Below, piece after piece: positions 42,046-50,001 of a stretch of DNA of 64,000 bases. Below the pieces are notes generated by a model. It saw only the letters and a list, made by a program, of their open reading frames with translations, searched no databases and was not told the DNA's origin. The position numbers were made by a program, and so were the translations under genes. The stretch lies in NCBI RefSeq assembly GCF_041435015.1, contig NZ_CP107989.1:930001-994000 (forward strand), read 5' to 3'. This DNA is from Streptomyces canus (lineage in GTDB: Bacteria; Actinomycetota; Actinomycetes; Streptomycetales; Streptomycetaceae). Position 1 is the first letter of the stretch. Each line of letters begins with the position of its first letter.

Positions 42046-42945
42046 GTGCAGGACACCGCACCCCTGGTTGTCGGCATCGACGTGGGCGGCACCAAGACAC
42101 AGCTCCGCGCGTTCGCGGGCGACACCCTTGTCGCCGATCACGTCCGGTCCAGCAGCGGCTGGCGGCCCCACGACCCGGTGGCCGCCGCCGGGTGGCTGGC
42201 CGCACTGACCGCGGACGCACTTCCCGCGGGCGCCCGCCCGTCCGCCCTCGCCGTCGGCGGGCACGCCTGCGAGACCCCGCGCCAGTGCGCCCAGATCCGC
42301 ACCGCTCTCCAACTCCACTTCGACGCGCCCGCGCTCGTCGTGGGCGACGCCGAACTGCTCGTTCCCGCCGCGGGACTGGACAAGGGGGTCGGCCTGGTGG
42401 CCGGCACCGGATCCGTGGCCGTGGGACGGTTCGCCGACGGCACACCGGTCCAGGTCGGCGGCTGGGGCGCGCTCCTGGGCGACGAGGGCGGAGCCGCCGG
42501 CCTCGTCCGCGAGGCCGTACGAGCCGTATGGGCGGCGCACGACCGCGGGGAAGAGCCCGACCCGCTGGCGCTCGGCCTGCTGTCCGGGTTCGACGTCCCC
42601 GAAGTACCCGCACTCGGCGCCGCGCTGGAGCACGCCTCGGCCGCCTCCGCCGAGTGGGGCCGGCACGCCCCGGCCGTCTTCGCCGCCGCCGAGGCCGGAT
42701 CCCCGCTCGCCCGCACCGTGATCGCCGAGGCGGGCCGCGCCCTGGCCGGGCTCGTCGAGCGGCTCGCCGCCCGCGGGGTGGTGGTCGACGATGTCGTGGT
42801 CGCGGGCAGTACCGTCCTCGCCCAGCCGTCCCTGTACGACGCCTTCGTGTCGGCGCTGGCCGACGGCGTGCCGTCGGCACGGCCGCGTCCCCTGCGGGCG
42901 CCGCCGGTGGACGGCGCGGTGGCGATGGCCCGTTCACTTCTGTGA
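42046..42945 (+). CDS. BadF/BadG-type sugar kinase (N-acetylglucosamine kinase-like)
   Basis: A 299-residue ASKHA-fold ATP-dependent kinase. Phosphate-1 motif: VVGIDVGGTKTQLRAFAG. Phosphate-2: GLVAGTGSVAVGRFADG. A glycine-rich GGWGALLGDEGGAAGLV and the adenosine motif VVVAGSTVLAQPSLYDAF follow. The family contains N-acetylglucosamine kinase and related enzymes, so an amino sugar or hexose is the likely acceptor. The GTG at 42046 has GAAAGAGG four nt upstream. It is divergent from the ROK repressor, which probably controls it through the inverted repeat at 41892-41915. Confidence 0.88.
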   Translation: MQDTAPLVVGIDVGGTKTQLRAFAGDTLVADHVRSSSGWRPHDPVAAAGWLAALTADALPAGARPSALAVGGHACETPRQCAQIRTALQLHFDAPALVVGDAELLVPAAGLDKGVGLVAGTGSVAVGRFADGTPVQVGGWGALLGDEGGAAGLVREAVRAVWAAHDRGEEPDPLALGLLSGFDVPEVPALGAALEHASAASAEWGRHAPAVFAAAEAGSPLARTVIAEAGRALAGLVERLAARGVVVDDVVVAGSTVLAQPSLYDAFVSALADGVPSARPRPLRAPPVDGAVAMARSLL

Positions 42946-43114
42946 CATCCGCCGGTCGCCGAGTCTCCTCCGGTCCGACATGACTCGCCCGTAGATCTTC
43001 GCTCGTACGACTTCAGAAAGCGCATTCGGCGCACACGTCGCCTGACGCATCATGAGTCGCATCCGCACCACCGCCCCCGGCCGTACGGCCGCAGAACTCC
43101 AGAGAGGCAGATCC

Positions 43115-45046
43115 ATGCCGTCATCCGCCGGGCAACACTCCCCCGCGTCGCTCACCGAACGCGCCGTGAAGCGAAGGGGATTCCTCAAGACGTCCCTGGG
43201 CGCCTCGGCCGGCATCCTGGCCGCGCCCACGTTCGCCTCCTGGCTGGGCGCCGCGGACGCCAAGGCCGCCACCGCCCCCGCCGCCTTCGTGGACGACTAC
43301 AAGTCCAACGTCATGGCGAACCTGACGCCCGAGACCAACGCGGTGGTGCGGGCCCTCGGCGGTTTCGCCCGTATATGGAAGACCGGCGGCGCCTGGAACA
43401 CCGGCACCCCGCTGCGGCCCGAGGTGCTGCGCGCCAACATGCGCTACTGCGCCCGCATCACCCGGGCGCGCACCGAGGCGCAGGCGAAGGAGGCCTTCCT
43501 CTACGACCGCCAGCACCAGAGCTACGCCATGATCGGCGGCCTCGGCCCGCTCGCCGGCCTCTACCGGTCCGGCGCCAAGGCGGTCACCTCGATCACCAGC
43601 GCCCCCGACACCACCCCGCCGACCACGATCAGCGACGCCGTACCGGCCGACGCCCCGGCGGGCTCGGCGCTCGGGGCGGGCTCCTACGACTCCTCGCTGG
43701 GCCAGGTGGCCAAGCTGGTCGACACCGTGCGCGGCCCGTACGCCTCGGGCAACCCCGGCAAGTACGCCTTCCAGTACCCGCGCCCTTGGCGCATGAACGA
43801 GGACAGCGAGGTCGTCGACACGGGCGCGAAGGACGCGCTCGGCTTCCCGGTCTACGACTCGGAGGTGGTCGTCGCCCCCCAGCTGCTGCGCCAGCGCAGC
43901 ACCTCGCCGGTGGACGACGGCGGCTTCCCCAGCGGCCACACCAACGCCTTCCACCTGGCGGGCCTGGCCTTCGCGTACGCCGTACCGGAGCGCTTCCAGG
44001 AACTGGTCACCCGCGCCTTCGAGCTGAGCCACACCCGGATCATGTCCGGCATGCATTCGACGGTCGACGTCATGGGCGGTCGCATCATGGCCACCGCACT
44101 GGCCGCCGCCACCCTGGCCGACGCTGCGAACGCCGACCTCAAGGCCGCGGCGCGGGCGCAGGCGCTCACGTACTTCACCGAGCAGACCGGCACCACGGCC
44201 GACACGCTCTTCGCCTACGCCCACTCGGACGGCGCAGACGCGTACGCGGACCGGGACGCCAACGCCCGTTCCGTCAAGCCCCGGCTGACCTATGTGCTGA
44301 ACCGGGACGGCGGCAACAAGCCGTTCACCGTGCCCAAGGGCGCGGAGGTGCTGCTGGAGACGCGGCTGCCGTACCTGGACGCGGCGCAGCGGCGTGAGGT
44401 GCTGCGGACCACCGGGCTGCCCTCGGGCTATGTCCTGCTGGACGGCTTCGAGCAGTGGGGCCGGCTCAACCTGTTCGCCGCGGCGGACGGGTACGGCTCC
44501 TTCGACTCCGGTGTGACCGTCACGCTGGACGCGGCCTCGGGCGGCTTCCACGCGGCGGACGCCTGGCGCAACGACATCGACGGCTGTGGCGGTCTGACCA
44601 AGAGGGGCAGCGGCACGCTCACGCTGACGGGCCACAACCGGTACACCGGCGGCACCGTACTCAAGGAAGGTGCGCTGGTCGCCGGTTCGGCGCACGCGCT
44701 CGGCCACGGAGACGTGCGGGTGCAGGGCGGGAAGCTGACGGTGGGCGGCAAGTCGCTGCAGGTCCACGGGACGTACAGCCAGGAGGGCGGCGCGCTGGAG
44801 CTGACCCTGCGGTCGGGTCAGGAGCCTGCCCTGGAGGTGACGCGGCGCGCGGTGCTCGGGGCGGGCAGCGTCCTGTCGCTGAAGCTGGACGCGGACAAGC
44901 CGCCGACGGCCGGGCGCACGGTCCGTGTCCTGGGCTGCCAGGGACTGCGCGGCCAGTTCGACCGCGTCGAACTGAACTCCGACACGCTGCGGGCCGTACC
45001 CGTCTACACGACGGAAGGTCTGTCGGTACGACTCCTGAAGCGGTGA
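43115..45046 (+). CDS. Tat-exported PAP2 phosphatase with passenger-like beta repeat
   Basis: A 643-residue secreted protein. The twin-arginine signal is KRRGFLKTSLGASAGILAAP (about residues 20-39). The PAP2/vanadium-haloperoxidase core has the motifs DDGGFPSGHTNAFHLAGLAF (about residues 265-284, cut at the conserved His) and SHTRIMSGMHSTVDVMGGR (about residues 303-321), supplying the phosphate-binding His and Arg residues. After about residue 430 a beta-rich part carries an autotransporter-associated repeat (GSGTLTLTGHNRYTGGTVLK, EGALVAGSAHALG). It should hydrolyse a phosphoester outside the membrane. The repeat may extend as a beta helix for surface or cell-wall contact. The ATG has AGAGAGG seven nt upstream. 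Confidence 0.88.
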   Translation: MPSSAGQHSPASLTERAVKRRGFLKTSLGASAGILAAPTFASWLGAADAKAATAPAAFVDDYKSNVMANLTPETNAVVRALGGFARIWKTGGAWNTGTPLRPEVLRANMRYCARITRARTEAQAKEAFLYDRQHQSYAMIGGLGPLAGLYRSGAKAVTSITSAPDTTPPTTISDAVPADAPAGSALGAGSYDSSLGQVAKLVDTVRGPYASGNPGKYAFQYPRPWRMNEDSEVVDTGAKDALGFPVYDSEVVVAPQLLRQRSTSPVDDGGFPSGHTNAFHLAGLAFAYAVPERFQELVTRAFELSHTRIMSGMHSTVDVMGGRIMATALAAATLADAANADLKAAARAQALTYFTEQTGTTADTLFAYAHSDGADAYADRDANARSVKPRLTYVLNRDGGNKPFTVPKGAEVLLETRLPYLDAAQRREVLRTTGLPSGYVLLDGFEQWGRLNLFAAADGYGSFDSGVTVTLDAASGGFHAADAWRNDIDGCGGLTKRGSGTLTLTGHNRYTGGTVLKEGALVAGSAHALGHGDVRVQGGKLTVGGKSLQVHGTYSQEGGALELTLRSGQEPALEVTRRAVLGAGSVLSLKLDADKPPTAGRTVRVLGCQGLRGQFDRVELNSDTLRAVPVYTTEGLSVRLLKR

Positions 45047-45141
45047 CGCCCGCGCGGGGCGGGAGCTGATGCGAGAGTGGCCCTCATGAGGTGCCTCCGG
45101 ATCGCTCCCGCCGCCGCCCGGCCGGTCTCACCGCGGGGCGG

Positions 45142-46821
45142 ATGATGGCGAGCGAGCAGCAGACGGTCCTGGACCCGGTCCCCGAGTCCGGGGCCCGCGA
45201 CGACGAGGTGCGGCAGCCACGACCGGCCCGGCGGTGGCTGGTGCCGCTCCTCGTCGTCGTGCTGCTCGGCCAGATGGCCGCCGTCATGGTGACGACCGCC
45301 GTGCAGCAGACCCCGACGATCGACGAACCCGTCTACGTGGCGACGGCCGCCGAGTACCTCCACGGTCAGGGCATCCGCTACAACCCCGAGCACCCGCCGC
45401 TCGGCAAGCTCGTCGTCGCCGTCGGGGTGGCGGTCGCCGACCCGCACGTGGACACGGCGTTCGACGGGCCCCAGATCGACCTGGGCCCCCACCTGCTGTA
45501 CGAGTCGGGCAACGACCCCTGGCGGCTGATGTTCTGGGCCAGGCTCCCGGTGATCGTGCTGACGCTGCTGTTCGGCCTTGTCGTGTTCGCCTTCGCCCGG
45601 GACCTCGCCGGTAGGGCGGCGGGCCTCACGGGGCTCGCCCTGTACGCCTTCTCCCCCGATGTCGTCGCCCACGGTTCCCTGGCCACGCTCGACGTGCCCA
45701 TGGCCGGGTTCCTGCTCACCTCGGTGTGGCTGCTGTGGCGGGCCCGCCTGCGGCCACGGCGGTACGTGCCGCTCGCCGGTCTGGCGCTCGGCGCGGCGCT
45801 GGCGACGAAGATGAGCGCGCTGCCGGCCGTGCCGGTCCTGCTGGCACTGGCCGCTCTCTCGGTGTGGAGCGCGCGTCGCGGTGACGAGACGCGCCGACGG
45901 CTGCTGCGCGTCCTCGCGGGGGCCGCCGTGGTGGCTCTGGCCGCCGTCGCCGTCGTATGGGCCTCGTATCTGGTGGTCGATCCGCGGCTGCGGTGGACGT
46001 CCCAGGACCAGGTGCCGGTGGTGCACGGGCTGCGGGGGACCCTCGCCGATCTGCTGCCGTTCCCCCAGGCCTACGCGGACGGGATGCGCCTCCAGTTCCG
46101 TTTCGAGAACCACCCGTGGGAGGGCTTCCTGTTCGGGCGGATGTACACCGGGCACCTCTGGTACTACCTGCCGGCGGCACTCCTGGTGAAGACCCCGCTG
46201 GGCCTGCTCGCCCTGTGGGCCGCCGGTGCCGTGGTGCTGGTCGCGGTACGGCGGCTGCGGCCCGCCGCGCCGTATCTGCTCGTGCCCGCCGGGGTGCTGC
46301 TGGCCTCGGCCATGACGGGGTCACGCGACTTCGGCACCCGGTACGCGCTCTTCCTGCCCATGTTCCTGACGGTGGCCGCCGGGTGCGTGGTGGCGGTGCG
46401 CCGACGCCTGGCGAGGGTCGTGACCGGGGCGCTGGTGCTGTTCGTCGCGGTCAGCTCACTGCTGACGTTCCCCTTCTATCTGCCGTACTCCAACGAGGCG
46501 TTCGGCGGACCGGCCCGCACCCATCTGCGGCTGCACGACTCCAACGTCGACTGGGGACAGGACCTCGGCCGGCTCGCCGACCGGCTGCGCGAGCGCTATC
46601 CGGACGAACGGATCTGGCTCGTCTACAAGGGCAGCGGGCTGCCGTCCGCCTACGGCATCGAGGCGTCCGATCCGCGCGGGGTACCGGTGGAGGACGTGCG
46701 CGGACTGCTGGTCGTGTCGGACTCCTCGGTTGCCAAAGCGAAGGGGCGACTGGCCGAGCTGATCGACAGCAGCCGTCCGGTCGACGAGGTCGGTCACTCG
46801 ATCACGATCTATCGCCGATGA
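45142..46821 (+). CDS. GT39-like membrane mannosyltransferase
   Basis: A 559-residue integral membrane protein with about eleven helices. The first extracytoplasmic loop holds PTIDEPVYVATAAEYLHGQG, the acidic site expected of dolichyl/polyprenyl-phosphate mannose protein mannosyltransferases, then NPEHPPLGKLVVAVGV, a second family hallmark. The C-terminus holds SNVDWGQDLGRLADRL with WLVYKGSG. It probably moves mannose or another sugar from a polyprenyl phosphate to an exported protein or glycan. Start is ATG at 45142 or 45145, with only GGGGCGG nearby. It is on the same strand as the PAP2 gene, 95 nt downstream. Confidence 0.85.
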   Translation: MMASEQQTVLDPVPESGARDDEVRQPRPARRWLVPLLVVVLLGQMAAVMVTTAVQQTPTIDEPVYVATAAEYLHGQGIRYNPEHPPLGKLVVAVGVAVADPHVDTAFDGPQIDLGPHLLYESGNDPWRLMFWARLPVIVLTLLFGLVVFAFARDLAGRAAGLTGLALYAFSPDVVAHGSLATLDVPMAGFLLTSVWLLWRARLRPRRYVPLAGLALGAALATKMSALPAVPVLLALAALSVWSARRGDETRRRLLRVLAGAAVVALAAVAVVWASYLVVDPRLRWTSQDQVPVVHGLRGTLADLLPFPQAYADGMRLQFRFENHPWEGFLFGRMYTGHLWYYLPAALLVKTPLGLLALWAAGAVVLVAVRRLRPAAPYLLVPAGVLLASAMTGSRDFGTRYALFLPMFLTVAAGCVVAVRRRLARVVTGALVLFVAVSSLLTFPFYLPYSNEAFGGPARTHLRLHDSNVDWGQDLGRLADRLRERYPDERIWLVYKGSGLPSAYGIEASDPRGVPVEDVRGLLVVSDSSVAKAKGRLAELIDSSRPVDEVGHSITIYRR

Positions 46822-46850
46822 TCACCGCACTGGGCGTGGGACCCGTCCGC

Positions 46851-47252
46851 TCAGCGGATCGCCTGCTGGAATCCCTCGGCGCTCACATGCGGCATCGCCC
46901 CGCTCGTCACGCGGTAGCGGCCGTTGGGCACATGGTCGGACCTGGAGATGTGCACGGTGAGCGGGCCCGCCCATTCGTAGCCCTGCCGCTCGCCGTGCCG
47001 GGCCAGGCTGTCCGTGAGCGCCTGGCCCACACTGCTGCCCCGGCGCACCAGTTCGTCGTAGGCGAAGTCCGCGAGTTCCACGTCGTAGGCGTTCGGGACC
47101 ACCACCCGGCTCTCACTGCACACGACCACGTGGCTGTCGCACTCGCGCCGCAGCGCCTCGAGGAGTTCGACGGGCTCCCGGTCGAGGAGCCGCGCCCACA
47201 GTGCCTCCCATCCGTGCTCCATGGCCTGTTCCAGCGTGCTCAGCGCACCCAT
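46851..47252 (-). CDS. stand-alone DUF3662 (FhaA N-domain) protein
   Basis: A 133-residue protein consisting of the DUF3662 domain that normally forms the N-terminus of FhaA: LEQAMEHGWEALWARLLDRE, PVELLEALRRECDSHVVV, RVVVPNAYDVELADFAYDEL and GPLTVHISRSDHVPNGRYRV. In FhaA it is followed by a linker and an FHA phosphopeptide-binding domain; both are absent here. FhaA takes part in peptidoglycan/lipid II control in mycobacteria. The ATG has AGGAGAG upstream. A 46-residue gene precedes it on the same strand. Confidence 0.85.
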   Translation of the reverse strand: MGALSTLEQAMEHGWEALWARLLDREPVELLEALRRECDSHVVVCSESRVVVPNAYDVELADFAYDELVRRGSSVGQALTDSLARHGERQGYEWAGPLTVHISRSDHVPNGRYRVTSGAMPHVSAEGFQQAIR

Positions 47253-47292
47253 TGCGTCTCTCCTGCCGAAAGATCGGGTTTCGCGTGCGGCG

Positions 47293-47433
47293 TCATTCCT
47301 GGGCGAAGTCGTCGGGCTCCACCCGCGCCTCCTCGAACGCCTCGCGCAGCGTGCGGCCGCTTCCGCCGGGGGCCTGGGGTGTGTCCTCGTCGCCGGTCCG
47401 CTGCTCGGGCCGGTCCTTCTCGGGGACGGTCAT
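47293..47433 (-). CDS. 46-residue acidic hypothetical protein
   Basis: The frame has GAGGAG nine nt before the ATG at 47433. The product is acidic and hydrophilic, with a possible helix (GRTLREAFEEARVEPDDFAQ). It lies 40 nt before the DUF3662 gene and is probably cotranscribed. No family is recognised. Confidence 0.6.
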   Translation of the reverse strand: MTVPEKDRPEQRTGDEDTPQAPGGSGRTLREAFEEARVEPDDFAQE

Positions 47434-47602
47434 ACGGGACTGCTCCTCGGATGTCGTCGAAGGGTGTGCGCAGGGGCGGGTTCCCGTCCGGCGGCCACGT
47501 ATCCGTCCCTCCCGGTGGTAGCCGGAAGCTTTCGTACAAGCGCTGGTCATCGGGGGGTGTGAGCTATGTTGACTCCCCGTGGCAGACAAAGGAGGCGCCT
47601 CG

Positions 47603-48526
47603 GTGTCATCGCCGCAGCAGGCACGCGCACAGGCATCCGCGATCACCTCGGGCAAGACCGCACCGGAAGCGGAGGCCGCCCCGGCCTCCCAGCTCAGGAC
47701 CCTCTTCGACAGGCCCCGGCTCTCCCCGGGGCAGCGACGCATCGCGCAGTACCTGATCGAGCACATCACCGAAGCGGCGTTCCTCTCCATCACCGATCTC
47801 GCCGAGCGCGTCGGCGTGAGCCAGCCCTCGGTGACGCGGTTCGCCGCGGCCGTGGGCTTCAGCGGCTACCCCGCCCTGCGGGAGAAGCTCCAGTCGATCG
47901 CGCTCAGCACCCTCGCGGGCGGCCCGGTCGCGGACGACGAGTCGCGCGGCAACGAACTCCAGGCCGCGGTCGACGCGGAGATCGAGAACCTGGAGAACCT
48001 GCGCCGCGACTTCGCCGACCCCGACCAGATGATCGAGCTCGGCCGCAAGCTGTCCGAGTCGACCCCGCTGACCATCCTTGGCCTGCGCATCTCGGCGTCC
48101 CTGGCCGAGTACTTCGCCTATGCGGCACGCCGTATCCATCCCGACGTACGGGTGGTCACCCGCGGCGGCAGTGTCGCCTACGACGCCCTCCTGCAGTCGC
48201 GCGAGGCGGGCGGCACCTGGGTGCTCGCGTTCTCGATGCCGCGGCACGCCCAGGAGACCCTCACCGCTCTGCGGGTCGCCCGCAGCGCCGGCCTCAAGGT
48301 CGCCCTCGTCACGGATCTGGCACTCGGGCACGTGGCGGACGAGGCGGACGTCCTCTTCACCACCGGCACGGGCTCCCGGCTGGTCTTCGACTCCTACGCG
48401 GCACCCGGTGTGATCGCCGCCGCCCTGCTCCAGGCCATGACCGACGCCGACCCCGAGCGCACCCAGGCACGGCTCGAGGAGTACGAACAGATCTCCGACC
48501 AGCACCAGTTCTTCCTCAGGGACTGA
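47603..48526 (+). CDS. RpiR/MurR-family transcriptional regulator
   Basis: A 307-residue protein. Residues about 30-100 are the RpiR HTH_6 domain (RRIAQYLIEHITEAAFLSIT, DLAERVGVSQPSVTRFAAAV), and residues about 130-285 are a SIS sugar-phosphate-binding domain (LTILGLRISASLAEYFAYA, VLAFSMPRHAQETLTALRVA). Such proteins sense sugar phosphates such as MurNAc-6-P or GlcNAc-6-P. The GTG at 47603 was preferred over one at 47579 because AAAGGAGG lies seven nt upstream. Together with the BadF kinase and PAP2 genes it fits a cell-wall or amino-sugar region, but no etherase gene (murQ) is present. Confidence 0.92.
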   Translation: MSSPQQARAQASAITSGKTAPEAEAAPASQLRTLFDRPRLSPGQRRIAQYLIEHITEAAFLSITDLAERVGVSQPSVTRFAAAVGFSGYPALREKLQSIALSTLAGGPVADDESRGNELQAAVDAEIENLENLRRDFADPDQMIELGRKLSESTPLTILGLRISASLAEYFAYAARRIHPDVRVVTRGGSVAYDALLQSREAGGTWVLAFSMPRHAQETLTALRVARSAGLKVALVTDLALGHVADEADVLFTTGTGSRLVFDSYAAPGVIAAALLQAMTDADPERTQARLEEYEQISDQHQFFLRD

Positions 48527-48880
48527 CCCTTCCACCCCGGCCATACGGCTTCACAAGGGGACCATCCGTAATAAATCGAGCATGAATGTTTTCATACTCC
48601 TTGCCAAGCGGACGGCATATATAAATACTTCTCACGGATCACCCCGGGGATCACCCCGGGACCCGCCCGCACCCCTGTCCCCGTCCTCACCCCCCACACC
48701 GCCCGAGAGGGCTCCTGTACGGACATCCCGAGCCGTCGTCACCTACCCGCGTCGGCGCCCGGGATGTTCGATGGGCCTCGCCTGCACGCGAGCCCTTGGC
48801 GGCCCCGGTCATCCCCTAGACCGGGGCCGCACAACCCCTCGCACCACCCGCACGACGCCGTACACCCGGAAGCGAACACC
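48527..48880. promoter_or_regulatory. AT-rich intergenic region after the RpiR gene
   Basis: A 354-nt region without a convincing gene, unusually AT-rich at 48570-48635. It contains ATGAATGTTTTCAT (48582-48595, 5-bp inverted arms, possible RpiR-type operator). A plus-strand promoter candidate is TTGCCA (48601-48606) with AATACT (48624-48629) 17 nt on. A perfect 12-bp tandem duplication GGATCACCCCGG lies at 48636-48647 and 48648-48659. It probably drives the gene at 48881. Confidence 0.5.
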
Positions 48881-49267
48881 ATGCCCCTGACGACCACGCG
48901 GACCACCACCCGCACCGGCCCGGACTGGCCGTGCCAGGTCAAGACGCCCGGCAGCTACGACTGGGAGCGCTCCGCGGCCAAGTGGCTGCGCGAACTGGTG
49001 CCGGCGCGGTACGCGAGCTACCCGGCCCTGATGCGGCACACCGTACTCCTCGCCCGGCACGCGCAGATCCAGGTCCAGCACGAGATCCGGGTCGCCCGCA
49101 CCGCACTGCAGACCGCCCGTGCGGACCTGCCGTCGCTCGGGCTGCCGGAGTCGGTCATCGAGCACACGATCAAGCTGTACGCCGCCGAGGTCCTGCAACT
49201 CCAGCACATCGCCCGCAGCATCCGCGCGGTCACCCAGGCCCTGGTCGACCACCACCACGGGCGCTGA
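48881..49267 (+). CDS. conserved hypothetical helical protein
   Basis: A 128-residue soluble protein. After a Thr-rich start comes PGSYDWERSAAKWLRELVPA, then helices with YASYPALMRHTVLLARHAQI and QHEIRVARTALQTARADLPS, ending in a His-rich tail (VDHHHGR). It may be a long helical bundle. No known family is recognised. GGAAG lies about 8 nt before the ATG, and the following ABM-like gene starts 48 nt later. Confidence 0.7.
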   Translation: MPLTTTRTTTRTGPDWPCQVKTPGSYDWERSAAKWLRELVPARYASYPALMRHTVLLARHAQIQVQHEIRVARTALQTARADLPSLGLPESVIEHTIKLYAAEVLQLQHIARSIRAVTQALVDHHHGR

Positions 49268-49315
49268 CCCTCCCCGAGGGCATGACCCACGCCGTACGTG
49301 GGACCCGTGGTGACC

Positions 49316-49882
49316 ATGAGCACCACCGAAGTACGGCGCGGGGATCCGGTCACGACGGTCCTCACCTGGGAGGTGCGCCCCGGCCGGGAGCAGGAGTTCG
49401 AGCGCTGGACCCGCGGGATCACCCGCTGCGCCAGACGGTTCCCGGGCAATGAGGGCGTGTCCTGGCTGCGCCCCGAGGACGGTCACCGCTTCCACGCGGT
49501 GCTGCGCTGGTCCGACGCGCACCGGCTCACCGCCTGGCTGGAGTCGGACGAGCGGGCGGCCTGGCACGCACGGATCGACGACATCGCCGTCGAACTCGGC
49601 AGCGAACGGCAGTCGACCACCGGCCTCGAGACCTGGTTCAGCCTGCCCGGCACCACGGTGCGGCCCCCGGTCCGCTGGAAGATGGTGCTGACCACGTTCC
49701 TCGGCGCCTTCCCCTGCACGCTGCTGATCCAGTGGCTGGTCACGCCCCGCACGGCCGCCTGGCCGCTGCCGGTGCGGGCCGCGGTGTTCCCGGTGGTGCT
49801 GCTGCCGGTACTCACGTACCTGGTGATGCCACTTCTGAGCCGGCTGCTGCGAAGGTGGCTGTACCCGCCGCCCGATCACTGA
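49316..49882 (+). CDS. ABM-domain membrane protein
   Basis: A 188-residue protein. Residues about 10-100 form an antibiotic-biosynthesis-monooxygenase-type ferredoxin-like domain (VTTVLTWEVRPGREQEFERW, RFHAVLRWSDAHRLTAWLES). Two C-terminal membrane helices follow (VLTTFLGAFPCTLLIQWLV and FPVVLLPVLTYLVMPLLSR). ABM domains are found in quinone-forming monooxygenases and haem-degrading enzymes; the function of the membrane-bound version is unknown. Start at ATG 49316; a GTG six codons upstream is possible. It follows the hypothetical gene at 48881 closely. Confidence 0.85.
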   Translation: MSTTEVRRGDPVTTVLTWEVRPGREQEFERWTRGITRCARRFPGNEGVSWLRPEDGHRFHAVLRWSDAHRLTAWLESDERAAWHARIDDIAVELGSERQSTTGLETWFSLPGTTVRPPVRWKMVLTTFLGAFPCTLLIQWLVTPRTAAWPLPVRAAVFPVVLLPVLTYLVMPLLSRLLRRWLYPPPDH

Positions 49883-50001
49883 CCCCGCCGCGAACCGGGG
49901 CGCGCGGCCGGTTCCGTCAACCGGCGGGCTCACCGGTGCGTGGGACGTCTGGTGACAAGGGCACGATCGGCGCGTGGCGCATGTGCGATGCTCAACGCGT
50001 G

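Noticed and set aside
38944..42945. A plus-strand frame of 1333 codons running through the binding-protein and ROK genes
   Set aside because: It is a high-GC shadow of genes on the opposite strand. Only its end, from the GTG at 42046, is a real gene (the BadF-type kinase).
48527..48880. CRISPR-like or insertion-element signal from the 12-bp tandem repeats
   Set aside because: There are only two copies, immediately adjacent, with no spacer, and no transposase or cas gene is near.
49010..49310. tRNA or rRNA genes in the window
   Set aside because: Scanning for T-arm-like GGTTCGAxxCC patterns and cloverleaf partners gave no convincing hit here or elsewhere in the window.
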